Below are positions 22,701 through 34,700 of a DNA stretch of 55,946 bases, in pieces. A program made the position numbers and the translations under genes. The stretch comes from Plakobranchus ocellatus (Eukaryota; Mollusca; Gastropoda; Plakobranchidae): the NCBI GenBank assembly GCA_019648995.1, contig BLXT01002328.1:564898-620843 (forward strand), given 5' to 3'. The notes under the pieces were generated by a model, which ran no database searches, had not been told where the DNA came from, and saw only the letters and a program-made list of their open reading frames with translations. Every line of letters starts with the position of its first letter. Position 1 is the stretch's first letter.

Positions 22701-25700
22701 AACTGAAAGCATATATAGGAGTTATTCAGTATTTCTTCCCAACGCTTTAATTGTATTGGTTTTTAATTTGTAAAAATACGATTGCACTTCTATAAAATGG
22801 AAGCTTCTGATCTGATTGCTCTGATTCTCAGATCTAAACTTGTTTGGTACAACTGGGCTCTGTACCATAACTCCTTTAATTGGGAAGTTCAACTCTAATC
22901 CTGATTTGGATTTGGAATTGAAGGAAAAGGATGCTCAGCATCCCAATTTTCTTGCCAAATGGTGCTGATGTAATTTACTCTGGATTTAAGATGGGACCAG
23001 CAAATGGGTTTTTTGTGATGATACTCTGTAATTTAGCGCCCTTTTGCACATTTGTCTACATTCCCTATCTCTTCCACAATGCATAAGTAAGCTGGAATCC
23101 TGGCAAAGAGATATAGAAAAGGTTTAAATAGGTTTTAAAATTTTGGATTAAATTATAAAGGTGCCTGATATCTGTCACTCAAAAAAATTTTTTTTTTAAA
23201 AGCCGGCGCTCCAGTTATGGTGATTAAAAGATAACAAAATGGATTCTCCAGCAGGGACCAGGAAGGTGGTATGCATTATACAGGTCTAAAAACAAATAGT
23301 TGAGCAAAGATTAACCCTTTCACCCATAGCTGTACTGAGCATTTTACTACCTGAACTTAAGTTCTCCTAAAGAAATGCGATGAAAATATGATTTCCACAA
23401 TTATTTAGGTCTACAATATTCGGGCGATGTTGTGTTCAGGTGTAAAAGTGAGATCACTAGTATACGGCGATATATATTGAAGGAGTTAACAAAGTGACTG
23501 CAAATGAAAAAAAATGTCTAAAACTTTTAAAATTCTGAAATTTTGCCATCATAATTTTCTTAGTACTTGGTTTCTGATTTAAAATTTTCATTAAATTGTG
23601 CTACTTGAGTACTTGCTTTCCTTTTCAGTTGGCAAAATGCAAGATTCACAATATCTACATTGACGCAAGGGAGGGGGGGGGNNNNNNNNNNNNNNNNNNN
23701 GGGGGGGGGGGGGGGGGGTGAAATAAACATGCTGACAGCACTAGGCTTTGTGTGGGCCATAATACAAACAAGTACAGTGTGTTGATTTGTTGCAGCAACA
23801 GAGCTCATATAGCTTAAACATGTGAAAGTGATTAGCTCTTATAGGAGCAGAAGAGCTTTGAAATAGCTGCCATTTATGATTGTTTTTTTTTTTTTTAACA
23901 AACTTAAGCTTTGGTGACTTTTCCTAAATACAGTGGAACACGTTTAAATTGAAATTCTAGGGAGTATGATTTCTATTTTGGTTTAAGCATAGCGCATTAA
24001 ATAAGTAAGATTAAAAGGAAAGTAACCACCTTCCGAAATATTAAGTTAAACCAATCCCACCCATCATAACACCATAATGTGAATGGGTACGCCTATATAC
24101 GAATCTTTCTCTTTTTTTTATTCATTTCTCGGTCTCCTTCTCTTCCTTTTCAGTTAAGAGGTTCTTGCGCCTGTTATAATAGAGTTTTCACAATTTCATC
24201 ATTGCCTAAGTAGGTTTTCCTGTCCTAGTCTCTACTTGTACAATTTAACCATCGCCTAAGTTTTCCGGTACTGAAGTTCTCTTTCTGATCCATTTCTTTA
24301 CCTCCTTCTCTTTCCTTTTCAATTAAGAGGTTCGTGCGCCTGTTATCAATGTGGAATAATAGAGCTCCCGCAACTTCATCATCGCCTAAGTAAGATTTCC
24401 GATCCTGAAGTTTCAACTTTTACAATTTAATCATCACCTAAGTTTTCCGGTACTGAAGTCCTCAACAAGAGAGATGGCTTTATTACTGGTTGTGATGCAA
24501 CAGTGTTTGCTTAGCTTAACGCTGACGGGACCTAGACATGTAGGGAGTGTCTGGCACAGTCCCGCTGCGTAACTGAGTGGTGGAAGAGAAGGGATGGGCA
24601 GGTGTGTGCAGTACACCTAAACCTAGCCAGACATCGGGCCTGGCCGTCTGTAGTGTGAGGTACCAGTAATTAACAGTAATGGGTTTGCATGGAGTAATGC
24701 GAGAAAGAAAGGGAAGGGCAAGGTGTGTAAAAAAAAAGTTTTTTTTTCATGTGTCGTCGGACAGTGACTGGGCTTTCCCCATAGTTTTTATTTCGCGTTA
24801 GCGATAGTTTGGCAGCCAACACTTTCGGTTTACCGCATGTTTAATAAGAAAGAATAAGAGGAAAAATAAAAAGCTCTTCAATTTCTTTTTGGTTTAGCCA
24901 TTTTCGGTTTAGGTGTACTCTACTGTATTATCTATCTGAAATATATCCTACAGGACAATTCAGTTGGTTGAAAAACATTGGATTTGATAACTGATTCTGA
25001 CCATAACTCACCTTAATGCGGATCGGGTTCTATAACAATAACAAAATGGAAAAAATTGCAGATTTTGTGATAAAATTGAAGATTTCTGGTATGGAAGTCA
25101 TTTTCTGGTCAAATTCTGGAACAAACGTGTAACTTCCAGAACATTAGGCATATATGATCTTTTCATAACATAAATGCAAATTTATGTTTTGATCTATAGA
25201 ATTTTTTCTTTATTAAATCCTTATTTTCATTTTTCCACATAATCTTGTGGCTCAATGAAAATAAAACATGATTCTTAGCTATAAACTAGTTTTTAAAAAT
25301 TCAGTCATATATTTTTTTCATGTTAGATCACAATTTTTATCCATTCAATGTCACTAGTATTCTACAGTTAACACTGATGTTGCTACAGCTGTTAACCTAA
25401 AATACTTTCCCATTGCTAAGCCCTTTGTTGAAAAACAAAGGAATTATGATGGTTTCACACAAAGTATTGTATCTTCTAAACTATGCAAGCAAATGTCATG
25501 AAACTTTAGCGATAGACTCAAGACAGACCAAAGATTATTTTGAATATTTAAATTTGTGCAAATTAGGTCACATGACACAGTTTTACTCTTGGATTTATTA
25601 TTTTATGAGGAAATAAAGAGAAAAACTTGTATGGTTTTGAGTGGTTTGTGTGAGGAAATTGTGCCTTGTAATGTGACTAAATTTAGATGAAAATAATGTG

Positions 25701-28700
25701 AATTTCATTGTATTGGATGTTTTGCATACAGTTTGCAGTTTTACAATTTTTGGGGGGCAAAAATGAACAAAAACTTGCATGCAAGTCAACCAATAACAAA
25801 CCAAATAAAGTCAAATAAAATTCATGGTGTGTTGCTTTTTTATTTTTCTGAACTGCTCATTACACCTGCAGTTTGAGGGTTATGGTTTATTTTCCACTCT
25901 ACAGGGTTCAGATCCTCTTCTTCTACTAATACTGCTACTGGAAATAACCAACTCCCCGCAGGGGTGCCACACCCACAGGAGAATCTGTTCTAGATCTAGG
26001 TGTAGATGCTAATTGAGCCCCATTAGGCTCATCCTTGTCACTAGATAGATCTAGATCAAATTCTGAGCCACTGCTGCCTGCAATTATGATATTAGAGTCA
26101 GAATCTTGGCTGGAGGGCATGGGGACATTGGCACAAGCCATTTCAAATCTAGATCTAATGTTCTCTCCGATCACACAATCACAACATGAAAATTAAATCT
26201 ATGTGTTGAACACTAAAGTCTCCACTCTCGATCGAATGCGTGAAAATGAAACTAAACACTTCCCTGAATCAAGGGAAGTCACTGCAACATATAAAAAAAA
26301 ACATCCAGAACGTCCATCACCTGTTTCATTGAGTTAGTCTTGCATTTGACTCAAGTCAATTTCAGCAATGGGAAAAGATGTTCCCATTTTCGACTCGAGT
26401 CGAAAATAGCAATGTAAATGTTAAAGGCATGTGTTAAAAAAATGCTTCCCAATCATGTAAGAGTTTACCTCACAAGGGCCATATAAATTTATGCTTTTGG
26501 AAATGGCAATATTTACAAATAAATACCTCATCCTTCCATGTATGCTCGTCATCGCTGCTGCTGCCACTGCCCTCCTCATCACTTGGCTTACCCTCAGGCT
26601 CCTGTATCTCTTCAGACTGTAAAATAGCATAGAATATAGCCCTATATAATTTTTTCCATTTGCCATACACTTAAGATCATATTCATTAACTCTGTTATGA
26701 TTTGGAGGTATCTTAATCTTCTGTCTTTGCAGACTTGTTTTCAGTACAAGCAATAAAAATCCTGAGATAACAGGAAGCTAGTTTTTCTATTATTAATGCA
26801 TGTATGTTTTCAGTGTCAGTTTGATTGTATTTGAATTATACATCAAATATTATTAGTTTTTAGGGATGCCCTCTGCTCTTAAAAAAAAAAATAAAAAAAA
26901 AAAAACTTCAACTTTTCGGGTGTCTCTGAATACTTTGAAAACAAACAGACATTCACAATAAATAGCAAACAAACAAAACCATGACAATAATGTTCAGGAA
27001 GAGCAGGAAAAGAACTACTTTGATCACTAAACAAGAAAAAAGATGGAAGTCCGTTTAAATTGGAGAGAGGACATCTTTGAGTTTTTCTTTTAAATCACTT
27101 TTTGGGCAACCTTTTTACTTACTATAATTTTGTAACTTACCTACAAAAACTTGAAATTCGTTTTTAAAAATGTTTTCTCAAAATAATTTTCCTCCTATTC
27201 TTTCTTTTTTGAAAGAGAAAATGAAGAAGCTATGTTTGCTACTTGCACCTCAAAACACAATAATATTTAATGTTTTGCTTACATGAACTTGTGTGAACTG
27301 TTTAGCAATGGCATGTTTCTCTGCCCTTTTCTGACGAGCCTTATCCAACTTGGACATGACAGGGTTGATCAGGCGAAACTCTTCGCTTTCAGGATCTATC
27401 TCAAAGTCTGGATTGGTAAACATGGCTGAGAAACGGTCATCCTTTAGTAAGCTGCTGACAGCCTTGTTCTGAAACAGATGAATTGGTAAAGAATATGACA
27501 AATCAATAGCGCAACCTTTAAAAAAAATTGTGTGTATTCATGCTGACTTTATAAGTTTTTCAGTTTTTTCACACCAATTCAACCTTTTCTGCATCACACC
27601 ATTAATGCTCCTTTGATGGAATTATTTTAGAAATTATACAATATGATCTCTTTTAATTTAAAAACAATATTGTGGTTTGCAAGAGTCCTAAAATTACAAA
27701 TGGTAGTTTTGAAGAAATTTTTTTTTTGACATTATGTTTAAATTGTCTATTGAAATATACCTTGATAGAGATTGAAAATTAGGAAAAAATTAATGAAAAC
27801 ACAGAGCTTTAATCTTGTGGCTAATCTAAATGGTTTTAACATTTTTAAAAAGTACCGATACCTTTTTCCTGGATTTGCTTTTTATTGCCTCATTTCAATC
27901 CATCAATTTAATATCCTATTCTCTGTTAAGAAAACTAATGCAGACCTGCCACCCCCCAATTTTACTCAGAGGAATATTCACCATCACTCACAGGAATATC
28001 AATTATCTTACAAGAGTATGTCAGCATATTCAAACGGGCACCGATAAGCCGTATTACATGTTAATTCACATACAAATGCCATAACATTAAAGAATAATAT
28101 CAGAGGCTAATAAATTAACCTTTGACTCTCAAAAATGCAAAATATATCTTCCTAATCACTGCCATCATTTCCTGAGTCTTAGGACCTGGATGCTGAAGGC
28201 TTTTTGTTTTAAGGTGCAAGCCAAAACTCCAAATAGATATCACGGAATAAAAGGTTATATGAAAAATAAACAAACTATGGTCTACAGAATCTCAGTAAGG
28301 CCTAAATTAAAAATTATGAATTATTCTATTAAACAAAAAGAAAACACCTTGTCTCGTTTGGTGGGGTGTAAGCCATTGCAAGTATGAATTACTGAGGTAA
28401 AAAAAACAAACAACTGATATATCAGTATTAGGTTAGAAAGGTCTGAACTTTTCAGTCAAAATTAAGATGTCAAATTAAAGGCCTACAGCTTGTTCTTTCT
28501 GACATGATTACCATTGGTATTCACTTATATACGCTTTCAAAAAGCACATCGAAAGGTCAATATACTTGAGCTCCATAATCTCTTAATTCATTGTTTATGA
28601 AAAAATAATAAGTATCCTCTCAACAAGGCTGATTTCCCCAAACTTTACAAAGTCATAAACCTTGGTTTTAATCTAGATCCAATCTGAACATTGGTAGAGT

Positions 28701-31700
28701 CTAAAAAAAAGTCTAAAAATATGATCTAGACATAGCAGCCTAATTATAGGCTTATCTGACTAAATCAAATCTGAATGTTAGTTTGCTTGATAAATCACGA
28801 TCCTGTTCTAAACCTGGCATGTGTGCTATAAGAGCCATTTAGGTTTCAAAGTCGTCAATTGCTTCATCATAAACATTTATTGATAACAAACTTTTGTTTG
28901 TGAGCAATGACTTTACTATCTCAAAGTCTGAGATTGGTGGATCATCATATCTTATTTTTAAAAGTCAGGTTTAAAAGTCAGTATGGAGCAATGCTGGCGT
29001 TTTATGGAATTGTACCAGGGACTCAATCGACATTTTTTGCCTGAAAGGGCGATGAGCCCTATGAATGAAAAACATTTCAGGCATTAGTTTATGGGACCAA
29101 CTCAAAATGGTAGATAAAGTCCTACACCTGCATAATAAATAAAAAGCTATGGTCCTGACCCCCCCCCCCCCTTTTTTTTTAAAACACATTTAGACACATA
29201 CATGCATAACACATTCCTCTACAGTTGCAGATTACCATAATATATGCCAATAATCTTCACAGAGCACCCAAATGTTTTTTACATGAAGATCGTAGAGAAT
29301 CTAGATCACATGCTTATGCAGCAGTAGGTAATGTTACAGATCTTCTAAGCCATCTTTTTCATTCATAATTACCTATAATATATATATTACCTATAATATA
29401 TAATATAATCACATGTCTGACACTGTGAGCAGGAATGCCAACAAACAATAAAATAACAAGAAAGTCACCTTTAGAAGCAGATTTGTGGCTTCTACATCTC
29501 TACCATCAGTTTATTGCAAGCATTAAAAGACCACACTCTGAGGTGGGGATTCACTTCTTCCATTTATCCATTGTTTGCAAATGAGTGCTACATGCACATC
29601 CCTATGCCCAGACCACAAGCATCAAGGGCATAGAGTCAGGTTCATGACCTTTACACAGCATGTTGAATAAACGTTATAGAACGCAAAATTGGATACTTGG
29701 GTCATATCAATAATAGTACGCATTTGTTGTCGATATCGGATTGATCCAAAGGATGTAAGAGAATTTGTTTCCTTTCCATTTGGACCATTGAATGAGATTT
29801 TAGCACAGCAGCCTGCAAAATGGGATTTATGGACGTAAATCCAAATTTTTCTCAGGCAAAACCGAAAGTTGGCAGGTCTGCTAATAAGAATGGTTTTAAA
29901 GACATGGAAAAAATACCTCTCTTTTATTACTATTTGCTTTTCTTGCCTCTTCCTCATCCATCAACTTCATAGCTAATTCTCTGTTAACACTGGGAAGTTT
30001 CTGAAAGGTAGTAATGGAAATACAATTGTTTTATTCTTGAATCATGATAAATTTTTGTTACCTCGTATTTAAAAAAAATAATAATGAGGAATCTCAAGAA
30101 GTAAAAACTAAAGGGGAGGAGTTTAAAGTAAGGAACGGTTTTCACACTTAATAAAAACAAATCATGCACAAACAAAAACTATACTAAATTCTGTTTTGTG
30201 GTTAAGATATGGTATAAACATGTTTTGGAAAGTTATACAAACCCTTAAATCTCAAAACTAGCATATGTGTAAAAATTATGATTTTCCTGGGCCAACACAC
30301 ACATTTCAATGCAAACACAAGAGCACTGCACTGCATTTTACTAATAATATGGTCTCTGGCTGCATTGTATAAATCAGCAAAAAAAAAACCCTGAGAGATT
30401 ATTTCCTTTACACAATACCAACACAAGCAAAGCCAGCACTATCAGGATCAGATAAGAAAACACAGGGCATCGGCACTGGTTCATTAAAAAATAGTCCACT
30501 TATAAGTATAATTGCATTGTATGTGCTGCTTTTAGCAATGGAAAAGAAAAATCCAGGTAAAACAAGTCCATTTTTTTCAGATTTAATATGAAAAAATTTA
30601 AGAATAAAAAAATGCCAAATCAAAACAAACCTGCAGTTTCACGCGATTTGTTCTATTCTCTTCCATCTTTTGTTTGATTTTTGATTTGCGATATTTTTCA
30701 AATGCAAATGGATCAGCTAACGACTGTGCCTGTTGAGAACAAAAAAAAGTTATGTCATACAATGCATACTTATTTGTTTTTCTTTAATTGTGATTTCAAA
30801 GGTCATCTTTAGGAACATAAATATCGTATTACAATATCATTATTTGAGCATTTCAAATATTACGGTTGAATTGAACAGGTTGTTGGAGATTTACAAAACC
30901 TGCTCATTTGATTCATACACATCCAATCATATTAATCCAGCTCAATTTCAAACAAAAATTATTTTTTATGAAGATGCCTTGCACCGCAAATTGACTGGAA
31001 AGTGTGACCAAACTTAACTGATATAAAAAAAGACATGTATTTTTACAGTTCTTTAGGTGCCTTGTCTTGAACAGACATTGGCGATGATGTCACTGACCTT
31101 GTGGTAAAGCCGAATGTCCAAGAAAAACCCATGCATCACTGACCGCAGCAAATTTGTTCCAATCAAATGGCCTAATCCAAGAGACTCAAGCTCAGTGCGG
31201 GTAACAAACTTGTAATCATCATATACTGGAGATAAGAGAACAGAATTATATAGCTATGCTCAAATACAATAAAATATGAAAAAATAATTACAGTACCCAA
31301 CATAGTAATATTATAAATAAAGTGAAACCAAGCCAGTTCAATGAGCTGTTTGGGACGAGATAGTGGAACAAGTTTCAGACTAGTGTGAGCTTGTGTGTTA
31401 GCTGTCACATATTTGTTCATTTTGTAACATGATATATTGATGTCAAATGATTTTTTTAAAATACATCAATTTCCAGTTATTTAAATAACAGTGCCAAAGC
31501 TCTTTGGTGAGAGAGTTTTTAATGAATTTAGCAAGCTTTTACTTTGTTACTAGGATGGATTTTTTCCAACTTTCCAGCATTAACCCATTTTTCAGTTAGC
31601 CTTCACATATTGTACTAGTTTCTTTTTTTGCTTGAATACATAAGAGGATGAGCACATCATTTGATATGCTACCTGGACTTGTGGCCTGTTTTGGTTTGAA

Positions 31701-34700
31701 CTGTGAAAGGGCCATCACCAGTTCTTTGATATTAGATTGGCAAATATTGGTTATCAATATCATCTGGGTGGGTGGGTGGGTGGAAAGTTCTTGGTTAGCT
31801 TTGTCTTTTCCTATTTGTTCCGTAAGTTCAGCTCTTCTTTGTTCACCGATATTTCTTTTCCTACTGATTGGCAACGTTGCAGAAGTAGGTCTGCTGCTGA
31901 TTAGCCAGTTTTGATTTCTGTCTTCCTATGAATGAGGGCAACCTTTTGTTATCATAAAAAGTTTTCACAAGTTTCAATTGTTTAGTTCCATCTCATTCAA
32001 AGCTAGGATCATTTGTTTCTTCATGCTAGCTTTTTTTTGCTGCAAGGTTTGAGGCTTTCCTGAACTGGGCTGCCACTTTATTTTATCTAAGTTGGTCTCA
32101 TCTGTTGGTTCATTTTCAACAAAATACCTCATTTTGATAATATTCTGGTGAAGGTCTTCTATCCCCTCTGTCCAACTTTGGATGTAGTATGTTTTCCTCC
32201 TCTGCAGATGCATTCTTTTGTTGCTCTCAATAACCTTACAGTGAACTCATAAAAACTTTTGTTGATTTGAGGATAGCTGCTGTATGGTGGTTTGTATAGG
32301 TGATGAATTTTATGAAGTCATTTAGGAAGTGGTTCCGACTGCTTTTGTATTAAAGGTTAAAAGTACTGGCTTGTGATCACTTATGGCCAGTTGGGCCATC
32401 AATGTCCTGGATGCAACCCTTCAGGTTGTAGGTGGCAAATGCAAGGTCTGGTTATGATGTTTTTTTCCAAGCTCTCAAGAGGAAGATTGGCTCATCATCT
32501 TGGGTATTCAGGAACTTTTGTGTACAAGGAACTAACACTTGTTTGTTACTTGTCATTTCTTAAATTCTTCTCCCTTGGGTCTTAATCAGGGTATCCACAG
32601 GTTTCGCAATGTGTGTTGAAGTCCCCAATTACCTCATAATTGTATGCAGAGATTTGAAGATGGTGACTTTTGGAGGGACACAGCAGTTGTTAATGGTGAT
32701 GGTACTGCGTGAAACAAGGCTCTCAAAGCAAAGCCAATTTACTCTGTCTTTACATTGGTATCAATATTTATATTGCTTTCTACAAGAATCAGTACCACCT
32801 TTATCTCCTTTGTGTCCACTGATACGATCCTATCTGAATACTTGGATACCGAATCTTAAGTTTGGATTGAAATAGAATTCTTGGTGACAAGCAACCTCAA
32901 TTGATAGGAATAGGGATAACTAATGATCATGTAAATTTTTGTCGTGAAGAATAATTTAGTTCTTAAGATATAGCTATTTTTTCTACAAAAATGTGTAAAT
33001 GGGCATTAAAATCTATTTTAAAAAGGACCTCTAATAAGGTCCTGAATCTAAGTCCCCAAATGAAAAATATGATTTTTTACAAAGCATCAGAATGAAATGA
33101 AGAATAACAAACAAATCGAGTTGCTTTTTTTAAAAAACTTTGTGCTGGAATTCTCTTTTGAACATATTAAACTTGTTTTACTCTTAGTTTCTATTTTGCT
33201 ATTCTTATATTATCTAAAATTGCTTTAAATCCAATTGCAAAACTGCCTCAATTTTTTGGAAGCAGGCAAATTCTTGACATTTTTATGTAGTAGTTGTGAG
33301 ACAGTTTTACTGAGGTCAGCCAAGTTAAAAAACCCTTTCCACTTTTGAGGACAAGTTAAATTAGATTTACATAATAATCCCTGAAGTGTATCATTTACTT
33401 GTAGTTGGACAGAAATGTCATGGCAATGCTTAGATCTAGCCTTTATTAGATACAGTGCGCACCACTTATATCAACATCGCTTCTTTCAACTTTTCCCTTC
33501 TATCAACATGCTCTTTCAAGTCCATCTATTTTTCCTCTTTATTGTTAGTAAACATGCTCTGCTATATTGACGCCTTCTCCTTCTTTATTTCTCTTATATC
33601 GACATGTCAGTAACCAAACTAATGTAGGAAAACGGCTTCCAGTGGTTTTGATCCCCCTCATAAAGATGCAGCCGGCCAAAATCTAGCAATAGATCTTTAG
33701 CCAGAGCAAACAACCCACCTATCCCTTTGTTTGCCACCCACTGTAAGGACCACAGACGTGTGGACTGTAGACAAAAAGGCCTATACCCGAGCTATTGTGT
33801 GCAGGGGAGTGACTGAACTGACAGAGCTCAGGAATGGAACTGAAACTAACACAATCGGGTCAGTGTACACAGAAACTGAAACTTGAAGTGATGCATTGCT
33901 GTAGACTTATGAGCTAGGCCTAGAGTATCATGGTGGACTGAAACTGAAAATGATGCAGTGGTATAAGCTAGGCCTAGGCAGTAGGCTTATAAATGAACTA
34001 GGCCTTAGGCCCCGTCACGAGAGGGGGGAATTGGGAAGAAGGATTGTGCACGTGTGTGTCTGTGTTATCATCCATCAGCATTCTAAGACCAGCTTTATGC
34101 AGTGAAAAAGATCGTTCCATTTGACTGTTACTAATCAGAAGAGTGTAGAAAGTGAATGGGATAAGCTAACACTGTAACACGGAGAGTTAACGAAAATTTA
34201 ATTTAACCGACCTGTCCCTTTAAGGGCTGAACAATCACTTTAAAAGACTGAATGAAAAGGAAGATGAGCCCAGTTTATCGATTTCTTTTAACTCAAGAGA
34301 AAAGTCAAGAGAAATAACTGCAAAAACTTTGTGACCTGTGCAGTGTGTAGCTGCTTTGCATGGGGTGGGGGTCGGTGGCACAGTGGTTAGTGAGTCCGCC
34401 CTGAGATCTGCAGGAACCCTTCTGTCATGGGTTTGAGCTCTGCCAATGGCGCCCTGGCCTGACTGAGAGCCTAAAAGCCTGATACCACCTTATTGTTCGT
34501 TGGCTTAATACAAAAACCATACCAACCTAATAAAATTCACCCCAGTCAACAAAGAAAACTTCTTTCAAAAAGATTTCTTTTATATCGACCTTCTCTTATA
34601 TCGACATAGCTTGCCTGTAACCTTCAATGTCGATATATCAGGTATGCATTGTACTTCAATGGCTGCATGTGTGTGTGTGTGTGGGGGGGGGCAGATAGTA

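Larger units (their letters stand above)
21530..26526 (-). other. NOL10 intron (5.0 kb)
   Basis: It holds a pogo-like element (23931-24925) and a sequencing gap (23682-23700). A minus-strand ORF at 25935-26174 encodes an acidic, serine-rich peptide of unknown origin. The remainder is AT-rich with no recognised element. Confidence 0.7.

Noticed and set aside
23560-23808. Proline-rich ORF across the gap
   Set aside because: It translates poly-G/N sequence and is an artefact of the assembly gap.
29370-29405. CRISPR-like or satellite array
   Set aside because: Only a short TA-rich stutter. No spaced direct repeats typical of CRISPR exist anywhere, and the DNA is eukaryotic.
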